DNA of 64,000 bases from Nymphaea colorata (GCF_008831285.2 NC_045141.1:27455315-27519314); one strand, 5' to 3'. Shown: positions 1-12,935, numbered from the stretch's first letter. Made by a program: numbers and translations. Notes: generated by a model not told the origin, from the sequence alone.

Positions 1-3000
1 CTGTTTCATGACACAGTGTGCAGAGAATACATGGTCCTCTAGTGCTGCAAATGGAAAGCAACCACAGGTAGTGGTCCTTCATATGTTTCTAGTTGCTTGC
101 TTATTTTGCTCCAAAAGAGTTTATCCTGAATACCCTATAGGCCAATAGAAGACCTAGCTGTAAACGATTAACTGAGACAACTGAAGTCTGATTATTGCGA
201 GATGGGACCTTTCCTGGTGATTTGCAGAAAGTTTCCTTATTTTCTGTGTCAATGTCAAGTGCTGTTAAATCAGACATGACTGGAAGTTTTTCCTTGTAAA
301 GTACACAATGAAGTGAAAGCTACTTGTATGTAAAAGTTATTGAGAAGATGTGTGATTTAAGCTATCATATTTGTAACAAAGTCTAGAATATGCTTAAGCT
401 CCAGTTTCTTTAATATCTTCCCTTTAGGTTGAACACATTAGTCAATGAAATTTGGCATTGAATTAGAGTTAGGAGACTGATAAATTCGTCTTTCATAATG
501 GGTGATCATAGGTTCTCATTTTTGTGTTTGCAGGTATATTTTCTATAAGTTTTGTGTCTTAACATGCAAAGGATAATAAACACTTAACTGTTTTCATGAC
601 ATTAAACAACATATGCAGGACCTGAGCTACCCGAAGCTATCAAGTGCTGCAGTGTTTGTGAAAAAGTTGCATGACTTGGCAGGTGGGACATTATTTTGTT
701 TTACCATGGTTGTACACTTCTATCTGGTGACCTGTAGTTCTGAGTTTAAATTCTCGTGACACAGTTCAGAGAGGGGCTTACATAGATTTGAGAGAGGTCA
801 TGGAGGATGAGGTTTCATCTTTCTGCTATGGGAGCACTCTCCCAAAAGATCCTAGTTGCTCTACATTATGCAGTTGGACAACTTCAGATCCGTCAACATT
901 TCTTATTCGTGGGAAGCATTATCTTCATGATCGGCAAAAGGTAATCATTCTGGTAGAAGGACATCTCCTGAGGGAAGAGATTTTTTTTTTTTTCTTAATA
1001 CTGCCACACGCAAGTTACATTAGGTGAATATGATTCCTTTCCCCCATTTAAATCATACAATTGTACCATTAGGCATCAGAGTTTGTCATTCCTTACCAGT
1101 AAAGTTTACTTATGCTTCAGATCAAAGCAAAAAGTACCTTAATGCAAATGGTTGCTGCGGACTGGCTCAAGTCTGATAGGCGGGAAGATGATCTTGCAGG
1201 CCGTCCAGGAAGTATCGTTCAGGTGATTAAGTTAAAAGTTTCCGTGGAGTTACCAAGTGTTTCTGCTTCTTTTTTTCTAATGTGCTCTATTTTATACAGA
1301 AATATGCAGCACAGGGTGGTAGCGAGTTTTTTTTCATTGTTAATATACAGGTTTCCTCCTAAACTGTTACTCTTCTGTCAGATGTTTGGTTGATTTCCAT
1401 GTTACTTGAGAATTTGACCTTTAACATATTGTTCTACTGCCATATCTATTTAGGTTCCTGGTTCTTCTACATACTCTCTTGCGCTATACTACATGCTGGA
1501 CTCACCTCTGGAGAAAACTCCATTGCTATACAACTTTGTAAAAGGAGATGATGCTTATAGGAATTCGAGATTCAAGCTAATACCTTATATTTCAAAGGTT
1601 TTACTGTCTCCATATTGTTATTACGCATAGACGATTGAATGTTTGATCATTTTTACTTCTTCTCTCTCAGGGGTCTTGGATAGTGAAACAAAGTGTTGGG
1701 AAAAAGGCATGTTTACTTGGGCAAGCACTGGAAATAAATTATTTTCATGGGGAGAACTACTTGGAGGTAGCATTCTCTATTCATGAGTTCTATCATGAGT
1801 TCTATCATATTTAGAAGGAATTGGTTGAATTTCTTTTGGTATCTGTTTGCACACATCACAGCTTCGTGGGCCACCATCAGCTACTTGCCTGTAGCTGCAA
1901 GAATATGTATGTGCATGCATAATTATGGATACCATAAACAGATCAAATTAGGTGGGATTTTCACCAAAGTAAACATGGTCAGGTGTACAAGCACAAATCG
2001 AATCTAATCAGGATCATATGCTAGCTGAACATCTATAACACTAATTTTAGCTTCTGAATTCTACATATCCAGAAAATTTTATTTGCAAACAAAATCATTT
2101 GCACCTACTTGTGTGTGTGTCTGTAATTGGTGTCTTCACTAGTGCTTGCATGAATCAAGGTTGTCTCGGTAAAACCTTTCCCTTTCCTGTTCTGATGTAT
2201 ATTTAATGAATAATTTCATATTTCAGCTTGGAGTTGATATTGGTTCATCAACTGTTGCAAGAGGAGTTGTGGGGTTGGTTCTCGGTTACCTGAATAACCT
2301 TGTTATTGAAATGGCATTTCTAATACAGGTAAGAATTTCCTCATTGTGTGTGTGTTTTAAATAAGTTTCATTCAAGTACATGATTTGTGAACCGAAGTGG
2401 TTAGCACAATTAAGGAGGGGGGCCCAACTGGTCATGGGTTCAAACCTCGTTATATAGCCTCCTGCACCATGCTTGCTTGAGTGATGGTTCTTAGAGTTCA
2501 AAAGGGCCTTCACCTCATACTTCTACACTTTTGGGCTAGTAGAGGTTAAACCAGCATAGCCAGGTCTTCCAATTCCAAGAGTGATGCAATTTGTGAATTT
2601 GATTCAAGTCAGGGTTGGTCAAAGGCTCAAAGCTGTCTATGAGTTCAATCTCCAAGTCGAAACCAACTTAAGTTGGTTGCATCACTTAAATCAGTGACTT
2701 TTTTGACAGAAGATTGAGATGCTGTTTGGTCTTGGTATTCTGATCTGAATTTTGGGGCCTTCAGAAGCCATTGAATGATTTCTTTGCACCTTCTGGTTTA
2801 CTCCATTCTCGTGCATGAATATAAGCAGTTATTTGAAATGACAGAAAAAAAAATATTCATGAGAATTTAGGGAAAAGTCTGTTGTTTCTCTTAGATTTAC
2901 TTAAGCGAATGGATTTGTGCTGACGTAAACCTTTTTTTTTTTTGGGTAAACAAATTGTTATGTTCTGTTGTCTCAGGGAAATACTCCGGATGAGCTCCCT

Positions 3001-3069
3001 GAATTCCTTCTTGGAACATGCCGCCTCAATCATCTGGACATTGCTAAGTCAGTGTATGCAGGAGCCTGA
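1..3069 (+). CDS. EDR2-like protein, C-terminal part (5' end outside window)
   Basis: The visible exons encode the EDR2 C-terminal (DUF1336) domain of the plant START/PH-domain EDR2 family, lipid-binding negative regulators of defence and cell death. Supported exons are 619-682, 765-940, 1121-1222, 1300-1350, 1454-1597, 1671-1766, 2227-2328 and 2977-3069; all have GT-AG borders, the phases join without a stop, and TGA lies at 3067-3069. Diagnostic segments are SSFCYGSTLPKDPSC, STFLIRGKHYL, MVAADWLKSDRREDDL, FKLIPYISKGSWIVKQSVG, LEINYFHGENYLELGVDIGS and the C-terminal LPEFLLGTCRLNHLDIAKS. The N-terminal PH and START regions must lie to the left. A 17-codon open block at 17-67, ending at a GT, is a possible earlier exon; 228-295 was also considered but its phase does not fit. 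Exon 1300-1350 is only 17 codons. The family call is firm, the exact paralogue is not. Confidence 0.9.
2385..2700 (+). mobile_element. tRNA-derived SINE-like insertion in EDR2-like intron
   Basis: Inside the 648-bp last intron, an RNA polymerase III box A-like sequence (AAGTGGTTAGCAC, 2395-2407) is followed about 30 nt later by a good box B (GGTTCAAACCTC, 2437-2448). This is the internal promoter spacing of a tRNA-derived SINE. The bases around them do not fold into a convincing tRNA, so a SINE is more likely than a tRNA gene. I could not fix the 3' end or see a clear target-site duplication, so the borders are approximate. Confidence 0.4.
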
Positions 3070-5011
3070 TCTGTTATGTCGATCCATCAACTGCTGCTCT
3101 CCCGTAAAGATGGGAAGTAGAGTCAGCCAAACTGCATGCTGTGAACAGCAGCGCAACATGCGTTATTTGGCCAACATGAAAATTCTTTTTCTCAAGCGAT
3201 CTCGCATCCTCAGGTGTTGATAATGCCGGCGATTTGCATGTCCTAAGCTGTTGGCAAGATGCCTTTGTAGAGAAACTCATTAATTTGAATTCATTCTTTG
3301 ATATGTGTAAGTCTCATGGGTGGTCCATTGTCCTGTAAGGGGATTCAGTGTTGTGGGACAATTATCAATGGTATACCTACACCTTTACCCCTTTCCAAAT
3401 TTAACTTTTGAGGTAATGGATTTTTTATACATTTAAGATCATGTCGTAAAATTCTTGGCGACCGTTGACAAATTAGTTAGCGGCATCAGTTGTCAAGAAA
3501 ATCCAACTTGGGCCGCTCCAGGGAAAAGGATGGACGAGTTGGTAGCCATCAGTTGTGAAGGAAGCCTAGGCAGGGAGCGATGGAGGCTTGGTTTATCGTG
3601 GGTCGCTGATAAAGGAAGAAGCGTCTTCCTGATGACTAGTTTAAAAGGGCGCCTTTCTTATTATTATTTTTAACAAAGTATATGGACTTTGACATTCAAA
3701 ATTCAGGAAAAAATCAATCGAAAGAAGTGTCATTGTTGTGAAAAGCACAAGAACAAGGGGGCTAGGGCGTTTCAGAGATTCCCAATTTCTTCGAATCTTC
3801 AACCTGAACTGTGTCTGATTGGCAACTGGATTTGAATTAGTGTACCTCATCCAACAGAGCGCAGCATAACTAGGTCCGTTGGCAAGAAGCTTCCGAATTG
3901 AATAAGGTCTCAAGGTTACACTCTTGACCGTACGTTTCTTATGATAAGGCTGGGAGATGGTCAGGAATGCCTTTTTCCTAGCAAGGGAAGGGGTGCGCAA
4001 CTTGGGTTTTAAGTGAAGTCGCGGTTGCAAATAGGCATATGGTAAAGATTCGGCTCAATCTAGTTATCAGACTAAGGGCAGCTCAATTAGCGTTCGATAT
4101 GGCAGAGTGACGTCCCGATAAATGTGGAAGTATCTCACATTCTCTGGAGAAAAGTTCATGTTGGTCCAGGAAAAGTTCAGGGTGTTTTAGAGCTGGTCCA
4201 AACGGTCAGCCTGCAGGTTGTGGTTGAGGAGAATTTAGAGCACAACAAATGGATTGGTTGTGGATTAAATTGCCATCCTTGCAGTGACAGTAGTCAGCGC
4301 TAGCTCTTTATTTGAGAGAAATTGATGAAAACAAATTGCCGAGAGAATATCTTGAACAAACACACACATAGAACGACCATATCTCTCGCTTTTTCTTGTG
4401 CAGTTTATCCCTGGCGAAACAATTAAAACAAGACGGCACGTAAAAAGCATAGAGTATTAAATGGGTGCGATGATGTATAATAAATGAAGCAGCGACATAC
4501 AAAAACAAAATACACAAAAGTGTCAGATGGATTGGCGTGGCGATTATTACATCGTAATCAGCTCGGCTCCTGTTGGTCGTCAGCCGCAAATGCCGCGTCC
4601 CACAGTCAACCTGGCGTGATTGGCTGTAAATTTCCATCTTCTTTTTGGGAACAAAAGTGGACCATTTTATGCCCAACGCATTTCCTCCTTGGGTAGAAGA
4701 CCTTTGTGCCTGCCTTTTCTTCTCCTCGACGAATCTGATGGACACTTCCCTCAGGTGGAGCTGCTTCATATTACTTATCAGGATACATGGAGTGCGACCA
4801 AACAATTGACGTTGAATCCCCTCCACAGCTTCGCTTTTGATCGTTCCTCACAACTAGTTGACTCCGACGATCCGGCGGACAATCGAATTTGTAATATTTT
4901 AGTAAATTGTGCATTTGCGAACTATGAATGCATGATTCTCAGTGTCCATGAAATTCATCAAGGGAATGGAGTTTGTAAGGCTCAGAAATTGGTGATGTAA
5001 TGTTTTTTTTT

Positions 5012-5109
5012 TTTTAAATCAAATTCTTGTGATAAATCAAAGACATATTATCACTTGATTTTTTAAATCAAATTCTTGTGATAAATCAAAGACATATTAT
5101 CACTTGATT
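5012..5109. repeat. 49-bp perfect tandem duplication
   Basis: Two adjacent copies of a 49-bp AT-rich unit occupy 5012-5060 and 5061-5109. Each contains AAATCAAATTCTTGTGATAA and ends in TATCACTTGATT. I see no difference between the copies, which suggests a recent duplication. The unit contains partly complementary blocks (TTGTGATAA and TTATCACTTG), so each copy can form a weak hairpin. Confidence 0.85.
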
Positions 5110-7950
5110 TTTTAAAAAGTCAACTTAACCTTGTGAAAAAATTTCAAAAAGCTACCTATTGTCAGAAAATTGCCAATTTGTGATATAAGATTACAGCATA
5201 CACATTATAACAAAAATTGAGACATAATTTTTTTTTTAATTATTTAGATAGATGTTTTTATTATTTTGCATCAAAAATTAATATCATTATGTTATTCATT
5301 GACTCTGGAGATGTTGCTTTGATTGCATAAATTCATCGAGATTGAAACTGGATCATGCCATGGTAACTAAAATTACTCTCTTGTTACAACAGATAAGTAG
5401 CAGAAGATTATAGAAACTTTTCCAAACTTGTATGAGAGGCAGAATTCCTGATTGCACCAAAAATATTCAATACATTTTGAAACTGAATCTGGAGCTGCTT
5501 AACAAAGGTAAATCGTGTCAAAAGTTCGAAGGGGAGTGCATTTTAATCGATGGACCTGCCCTTCCCATTCCCATTAGAAACGTATAATTCCCTTCTCAAT
5601 TTCCGTCCGCGTTTATTTTTCAGCTACAGCTTCTCGCCACATTTTTTTTTTTTTTTTCTCCGGGAATCGTGGCCCAGAGAAAGGCCAACCTAGAGTTTAT
5701 TCATAGGAATTGCTTACTTGTTGGGACAATACGACACAAAATTAACCCAGCAAGTGCTTAGTCATAAACATATACGCAGGAAATTTTATGAAATCAGATT
5801 CCGCTTTGTTGCTTTTCCTAGGTGGGTGACGTTACCTTGTAATGGAACACGGTGGGTAATGACGAGTAAGAAAGTTGCTGGGAGCAGCTTTAGTCTGCCT
5901 GCTTCTTTCTTCTCTTTGGCCGTAAATAGTTTCCTGATTGGGATAGAGGAACGCCGCCGTGTATCCAATTTTCAGTTGACTTGGAATGATATTAACATGC
6001 ACCAAACATCAACGCCCATCAAAACCAAGGCGTAACTGACGGATGCTGGATCCAGAACAGAGAATCCAGAAATTGCCTGTGTGACCAACTGCTGCCCACA
6101 CGAGACCGCTTACCAATCGTCTGGTTTTGTGCTGTTGGCCTTCAAGTTTTGTTTTTCACCGTCGCCGGCTGGTCGCTGCCGTGGAAAGAATGGGGGCCAA
6201 GTCAGAATCAAGGCTCTGGTCAGTTCAGTTCCCCAGGAGCAAAGAGAGGAAGGAATTTGGTGGAGGAATTCAGTAACCGTGGGACGGTTTTGTCAAACCC
6301 ACGCGGGGTGCCGCCGACTTCCTCACGCAAGCCGCCAAGGGACTGCCCTGCCCAAATTTCGGGGCTTGGATCGGGTCCACGATTCCGAAAAAAATGTCAA
6401 AAGATGACGCGATCACTGAGTGGAGAAAGCCTGGATGCCAATGTAACTCTGAACTCACTCGGAAAGAAAAGAAGAGGGGACGGTGGCGGTGGCGTTGGCG
6501 TTGGATTCCAACCAAACTCGCAACTCCCAATTCAATCCAATCCCTTCACGCGGTTTTAATTTGCTGAATCCAGAAGCCCAGCACTTTTCTCCGTTTTATT
6601 GTTCCCTTACAAGGCAGAAGGGGCATTCGGAACGCGTGATTGCAAAACAATATTCAAGATATCTGCAAAACGAATGAGGTTTAATTTTTAATTTTTTTAA
6701 TCTGTTTTTTAGTTTTTGCACTCAAAACCTTCCGCTGTGACTTCAAGTAAGTTTTATAGATTGTTTTTTACCTGTAAGCATACTCTGACTCCAACCCACG
6801 CACCGATCCATCATGAATTGAATTGACTCAAGTTAGACTAGGAAGCTTAAAAGTTTTATGAACCGAAGGCGGCCAAAGTCATTTACGGATTTCATCTTAA
6901 AATTGTCAATCAGTAAGAACCGAATAAGTTAACAGCTATTGAATTTTAAAAGGTAATTATCAGATAGATTAATTATATTATAACTGATTGAGGTGAGCCC
7001 AGGTCAAAGCAAAGGTAGAGCATGAACCAACCGAATCCTTGAGGCCAGTACCTTGTGGCATCTTAATTATCATACGAGGTAGTGTTTCAGTGGAAAAAAA
7101 AAAAAAAAAAAAAGAGGGTGGAATTTTCTTAAGACATATATTCAAAAAGGAGAATTTTTCCGAGTAGAGAAAGTTTCTCCTTTGTTGAGTTTAAGGATGA
7201 CATAAATTTTTTTTCACGTACACAATGAAGTTGAAAAACATAACATCCGTGAGTCAAAATGCATTTGTTCTCCGAAAGAAAAAAAAGGCAGGGTAAAAAA
7301 CCAAACTCCTTAACCTCATCTTTCTATCATAATCTCATCCTTCCCACCTTTGAATGAACTAATAAAGGAGAGGGATTAATGATGCAGCGGTGGCAGTGGA
7401 AGAAGCTAAAGCGGCGGTGGCGGTGTTGTCAGGAAGGAAGAAGGGTGGAAGGGGAAGAAAAGGGGGCGGTCGTTAATAAGACTTCGACGTCAAGGTAGAA
7501 GAGAAGGAAAGGAAGGTATATGCAGAGGACAGCTAGCAGCGACAGCAATTCGCTAGTCGGAATAGAAAGGTCACCTCACAGGCGAGTAGAGAGAGAGAGA
7601 GACGCATCTCACTCTGTGGGTTTGGGGAGGTGGGAATTTACCAACCATGGAGCAGAATATGTAAAAAGAAGGGCCCCGCGTCTCCAGTTGCTTCCTTTTT
7701 AAGGTTTTCCCAGCTGCTTCCCCCGTACCACACTCTCTCTTCCTCTCTGCTCTGGTTTCCTCGGCTATGACTTGGAGGGCCATATTGAGTAACGGTTAAA
7801 AGGCACAGTTCTCGTTTAGCCCCTTACCCCCTTTTCCTTCTCTCTCCCTCTTCTTCTTCTCCTCCGCCTCACCTCTCCCTTTCCCCTCTCTGCTGGCCCT
7901 CTTGCTCTGCTCTGCTACCCACAAACCCAGAGGCCAAATAAGGTAAAAGA

Positions 7951-8008
7951 CTTGTCTCTTTCTCTCTCTCTCCCTCTCTCTCTCTCCACACACACACACA
8001 CACACATG
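7951..8008. repeat. Compound CT/CA microsatellite
   Basis: A CT-rich run with short interruptions is followed directly by about eleven CA dinucleotides ending near 8007. It lies in a wider CT-rich zone (7730-8010) upstream of the GATA gene. No function is evident. Confidence 0.8.
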
Positions 8009-9054
8009 TATGCACTTGGTTCTCGACTTCTTCACCCCTTTTGTCTCCCTTTGTGGTCTTCTTCCCTTCGTTAACAATAGTTTATAACTCCTCTACTTTT
8101 TCTTTTTGCGTCTGCCTTTCTCTGCGCATTTCACAAAGTGATAGCTGTCGCGTCTCGCCTTTCCTTCCATCCCGTGAATGCATTCCTACCAAAAACCTTT
8201 CCTTCAATTGGCCGTTAAACGAAATCGGGAAGTTTTGTCTCCAAAACCTTGAGGATTTCACGGAAGCGTTCGAAATGTTACGCCGCATTTCATTTGGGGA
8301 ATCGGGCCGAGCTCTTCCGTTGGTAGTCATTGCTTCAGCAATTACTCGGGAGTTCAAAGTCTTCTCAAAGGCAAGGCGGTATCGGCGTATCGCCCTTCTC
8401 TTGTTGGTAGCTGCTGCGCTTGCTGTATGACAAGCACTTCTTCTTTAGGCTTTTCGAGTGAAGGGCATCGTCACTAGATCATTAGGGTTCTTCTTAAGCA
8501 TTCCATGGAGTACGACCTGCCGGATTTTGGTTTTCTGGATTCTCCATGTTCCACTCCTTCAATGAATTGAATCCTTGAATGACGCGTTCACCCAACAATT
8601 TGTCTACCTACGCCCTTTCCGCCTTCTCTTTTTCTTCTTCCAGTACTAATTTCTCCTCGATATTGAATTGAACCACTTCCTCGGCCACGGAAAGGATAAA
8701 GCTTCCCTGTGAGGTCGAACCGCGGAGGTAGCCCTCAAATTTGAGACCGAACTTGTTCTGTAGGTGGCCATTGCTCTGAGAGCGGGGACGGGGAGCATTT
8801 GCACGATGACACTTTCTTCTTTCCAGATTGCTGGTACTAAAGGAGCCGTGCGTTTTCTTGTTAATTGCTGATTACCATTTCCGCCTAATCCTTGTCCGCA
8901 AACGACGAGACGAACGGAACGCTTCTTTTGATTTCTTAGTCTCTGTTGCCTTTTATTTAGCCTGATTTAGTGGAGCGTGCGCTTTCTCTCTCCCTCTCTC
9001 TTGCCCAGTTTTAATGCGTCTTTTCATTTATGGGGCTTACCTTTCTTTCTCTGA

Positions 9055-9062
9055 TATATAAA
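9055..9062 (+). promoter_or_regulatory. TATA box, probable promoter of the GATA factor gene
   Basis: TATATAAA at 9055-9062 is followed about 30 nt later by a plausible start region (TTATTGCACTCTCACTG). Next comes an ATG-free purine-rich leader, then a possible 5'-UTR donor at about 9162 (CTTCGAG then gttagc). The next + strand gene is the GATA factor, so a leader intron of about 1.4 kb would be needed. The TATA motif is seen; its link to this gene is inference. Confidence 0.45.
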
Positions 9063-10539
9063 CTGTCCCCTGTTCTCAGAATTATTGCACTCTCACTGAA
9101 GAGAAAAAGGAGCAGAACTCAGTTCAAGCATTGCACGGTCTCAAGTCTCAAGCTTCGAGGTTAGCTCTCTCTCTCCCTTGCTCGTGAGGTTAACTCCTTG
9201 ACATTCGGGTTGATGACAGAAACAAATGGGGGTGGTGTTTGTCCTGGCTTCCTTCCCTTTTACCTTTGTCATCTCCTATTCAATCATCTAAATTCGTAAT
9301 CATTCGCTCCATTTTTCAAGTCCTTTCCTTGTGCCATCACAAAATTAATCAATTTCTAGATTATTCACCGGTAAAAAGTTGGGAACAGACCAAGTTAAAG
9401 AAGAAAATTTTAAGCGGCTTTATAAGCATGAATCATAATCGGGGCCATAGTGGTTTTGGTAACTTTATCAAATCGCCTTGAAATCGTTATATTATAATTA
9501 AATTCGAGGAAAACCGATTCAATTCAATGTCCGAATCTAGTGCCTCGCGTGCGAATTTTTAGAATTTTGAAGAAAATATGATAATTTTTTATTTTTTAGA
9601 TATTTCTGTTTTTTTTTTTTTTTTTATAACCCTTGAATATCTTTTACCGATTCACTTAATACAAAAAATGATTTTGACAATTTTGCTTTTGCTTGGTCGT
9701 AGTTCATCTATTTTTGTCTAAATAAGGGTCGTAGTGCATCTGTTTTCTACTTGGATTTATTTGACGAAGTAAAGTAAGATTCTTTTATCATTCCTTTAGC
9801 TAACGTAATGGGAAGGTTTAGTAAAGTAAGTGCAGCGAATCTTTGAAGGAAGGCGTTGGCATAGTCTATGTGTAGGAGACCGCATCCTCCCTCCGTCCGC
9901 CCAAAACGGTCGGCACACATACACGTATTAAATACACAGAGAGAGAGCTTGGGGGAGGGAAAGCGAGGTGCTTCCTACTTGCAAATGTGCACATCAAGTC
10001 AACTTTGTTGCTGTTTAAGTTTGTTATTAAGCGTAAATCAATGCGACGTTAGCTCCGCTATCACTGTTCCGTTCTTAGGGGATGGACGGAATTAAATAAC
10101 TTATTGAAGGAAGAACCCGACCGTTGGTGACATGAATGCTTTCACGTTGTCTTTTACACTCTTCATCAATGAGGAGAGAGGTCGTCTCCTCCAAATTCAA
10201 GCCGAGCAATGAATGTTGCAGCAAATGGAGCGTTATATATATATATGTATATGTATATCTTCGACGTCTGATCCACCAATCGATATACCTGGCGTCCTAC
10301 AAAAGTGCGATAGCATGGGAACGCCCTTGCCCTCTTAATTTTGTGTCATTGATTATCTTCCTTCACGAGACGTTATTAAAATGGAACGCGTTGGCGCACC
10401 TTACTCGTCTGATTTTTTTTTTTTTATTGACAAGTAAAAAAGAAAAAAAAAAAAGGAAAGAAAGAAAAAAGTGGATCAAGATTACAGGCCAAGAAGAAAA
10501 AGGAAAATTCCCTCGTTTGGTCTTTTACTACATACATGG

Positions 10540-11640
10540 ATGAAAGAGTTTTCAGTTTCTGTTTTGAGTGGTCGACTGATGGTACCCTTGTGTTGGCCTG
10601 ATCCTGAAGATCAGATGGAAGAGGTTGAGACCGAGTTGAGCGCGGACCTGTTTGATCAGATTGACGATTTACTCGACTTCCCCATCGAAGACATCGATGG
10701 AATGGTGGGAGACGGGATGGAGTTTTGGCGCGGTAGTGACCATGTGTTGGGGAGCGAACACGACCATCCAGGAGGCGAGCTCTCTATTCCTCTCGTAAGT
10801 CTCCCTCCTCTCTTCAATCCTTATGCTGCTCTGGTTAATTTTGCTTGGTCGGTCGTGCATGTCACTGCACCGATCGGGTTTGGGCGTATTGACCACCGTG
10901 ATGCATCTTTGTTCGTGCAGTGCGACGACATGGCGGAGCTGGATTGGTTTTCCAACTTTGTGGAGGACTCTTTCTCGGCCGGCAATGACAACGGCAACAG
11001 CAGCCCCTTCCACGACTCCCAACTCCGACCCTCCAGCCCCATCTCCGTGCTGGAGAGCAGCTCCTGCTCCAGCAAGACTCTTGCCTTCAGCGGCGATGCA
11101 GCCCTCCTCTCCGTGTCCGTCCCAGGCCGCGCCAGGAGCAAGCGCCCCCGCCCACCTGCCTTCTCTCCTCGGACAACCACCACCGGCTCCCCCTTCATCA
11201 TCTCCCCCACTTCATCCGTGAACACCAATCCCTCACCATTTCCACGGGAGTTGGATTCCTTGGCAGAGTCCGCACCCCCCAAGAAGATGTCGAAGAGGAA
11301 GGCGGTGGAAGTTCAGGCGAGCGCCGCAGCCAGGAAATGCCTGCACTGCGGCTCGCAAAAGACCCCGCAGTGGAGGGCGGGACCGCTGGGTCCCAAGACG
11401 CTCTGCAACGCTTGCGGTGTCCGCTACAAGTCCGGCAGGCTCTTCCCGGAGTACCGGCCTGCGGCTAGCCCGACGTTCGTGGCCTCAAAACACTCGAATT
11501 CACACCGGAAGGTAATGGAGATGAGGACGACGAAAGGAGCACCTGACAGCGGGGAAGCGGCGAAGGAAACGGAGTTTGAGTTTCAGGGGAACGCAGTCGT
11601 TGGCAAGCAGAGTGTGTGTTTCGGGGGAGCGCAGTCGTAG
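10540..11640 (+). CDS. GATA zinc-finger transcription factor
   Basis: This encodes a plant GATA factor of the A/I subfamily, a nuclear DNA-binding protein recognising WGATAR-type sites. Exons are 10540-10794 and 10921-11640 (324 aa). The acidic N-terminus contains [19 protein letters not shown]. Exon 2 opens with [19 protein letters not shown], typical of the subfamily, and has a basic patch (KKMSKRK). The single finger is Cys225-X2-Cys228-X18-Cys247-X2-Cys250 with [19 protein letters not shown]. The intron 10795-10920 has GTAAGT and GTGCAG borders; it is 126 nt, in frame and stop-free, so an unspliced reading also stays open. The start is uncertain: in-frame ATGs lie at 10540, 10579 and 10615. 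If a leader intron ends at the AG at 10555, translation would begin at 10579. Frames further upstream lack ATG. TAG is at 11638-11640. Confidence 0.92.
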   Translation: MKEFSVSVLSGRLMVPLCWPDPEDQMEEVETELSADLFDQIDDLLDFPIEDIDGMVGDGMEFWRGSDHVLGSEHDHPGGELSIPLVSLPPLFNPYAALVNFAWSVVHVTAPIGFGRIDHRDASLFVQCDDMAELDWFSNFVEDSFSAGNDNGNSSPFHDSQLRPSSPISVLESSSCSSKTLAFSGDAALLSVSVPGRARSKRPRPPAFSPRTTTTGSPFIISPTSSVNTNPSPFPRELDSLAESAPPKKMSKRKAVEVQASAAARKCLHCGSQKTPQWRAGPLGPKTLCNACGVRYKSGRLFPEYRPAASPTFVASKHSNSHRKVMEMRTTKGAPDSGEAAKETEFEFQGNAVVGKQSVCFGGAQS

Positions 11641-12901
11641 GCAGGCAGTGTGTGTTTTAAGGGAGCAATGTCGGCGGGAATGTTGATCGATTCCCTTTTC
11701 CTCCGCTAGTTGCCATCTTTGTACAGTAGAAGAGGCGTTAGGGGGTAAACAAAATTAAGATTCAGCATAGCTCTTTTCAGTCTTAGATCATAGGTAGAAG
11801 CATGAGGAACGATTTAGGTGGAGGCTGAGGAGAAAGCAAAAACAATTAGCAGAGAATGACGAGTGTAGGAGTTGTTGACGCGGAGCGTAGAGCTGGAAAT
11901 GGTTTTCCTTCATCAATCCGGCATTATTTACTGCATTTTTCATGTTATGGTATCCACTAAGAAGAAACCATGTGTCAGGTATTTGCTTGTTTGTGCTACA
12001 TTCTTTTATTTCTATTCTAATAATTTATTTCCTTGTCACTTATGATAGCCATGTTTCCTCATGTCGCATTGCCTCGCACCGGAATTCGTTCTAACAAACG
12101 AGGCGCCATCTTTTTCCTGGATTTTTTTCCCTGCTACCTGCGTCTTCTGCATAGTTTTTCTTTTCTCCCTTTTCGTGTCGATATTTAAGGAATTGCGTAT
12201 AGAGCAATCGTATATAGCTCGGCTCGTTCGAGCGTGCTTCAAGGTTGCATACATGAAAATGCCTTGGCTTGTTGGAGACACTAAAGATTTGAAATCAAAT
12301 GTCCTTCCCTCCTCTAATCTTATAATCAGACCTTTTTGTGAACAAAATAAGGATTAATTTCAATGAGAACCGTGGCATCCAGCCAACGGTGAGACCTTCC
12401 ATCATGCCAAAGTCTCCAAACCAGTGTTTCAAAGTGCTTGTGTGGAATCTAAGTTGGTTTCAGTTGCTACCATATACACTCCCGTACGTCAAGACGAATA
12501 GCGCATAGTTCGTGTATCTATCATCTAGAATTAATGTCCTCACAAATTAATTGATCGGAGAAACATGGCAACGCAGGTCAGTTTAACAATTCATATAATT
12601 AAGGGGTGGAGCTGTAGCTGTAGCGGGAACAGGGTGGTATATGGGAAGCCTGCTGAGGGTAATAACGTTTGGATATTGCTACTGCAAGTGCCATTGACAA
12701 CACGTGCATATCCTACGGGAAACAAATCGGCGCAAGGCCATCTTCAGCAGGTTGTTTTATATATCTATATATCAGAACAATGCTTTGAATGCATGATTAT
12801 ATTGCCTTAATGCAAGAAGATACTTAGTATAAATGGTCTTGCCAAATTAATTAACTCAGCTTTTCCGCGCGCATGCACTACTGAAAATTGACAAAAGATG
12901 A

Positions 12902-12903
<2 letters not shown>

Positions 12904-12932
<29 letters not shown>
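12904..12932. repeat. AT microsatellite
   Basis: About fourteen AT dinucleotides in intergenic DNA between the GATA and ARF genes. No interruption was seen. It may be polymorphic. Confidence 0.9.

Positions 12933-12935
<3 letters not shown>

Larger units (their letters stand above)
3070..9000. other. Intergenic region, no supported gene
   Basis: The stretch begins with the EDR2-like 3' UTR. Open frames on both strands (for example minus-strand frames at 3641-4030 and 4308-4826) show no family motif and no splice-joined partner, so I do not call them genes. It holds poly-T and poly-A runs (about 5002-5015, 5642-5657, 7094-7113), the tandem duplication at 5012-5109, and CT-rich and CA-rich DNA at 7840-8010. 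The segment 3780-4090 looks less AT-rich and more structured than its surroundings and may be an old repeat I cannot name. Confidence 0.5.

Noticed and set aside
228-295. Possible extra EDR2-like exon
   Set aside because: It has AG and GT borders, but its phase would create an immediate stop in the exon at 619.
2391-2450. tRNA gene
   Set aside because: Boxes A and B are present, but acceptor and anticodon stems do not pair convincingly, so a SINE is preferred.
4308-4826. 172-codon minus-strand frame
   Set aside because: Mixed composition with no recognisable domain, splice partner or conserved motif; best treated as chance.
10471-10539. N-terminal extension of the GATA frame
   Set aside because: It has no ATG; the frame starts at a GTG in a purine run that looks like leader or intron.
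10821-11282. 153-codon minus-strand frame over the GATA gene
   Set aside because: Shadow of the GATA coding strand and its in-frame intron.
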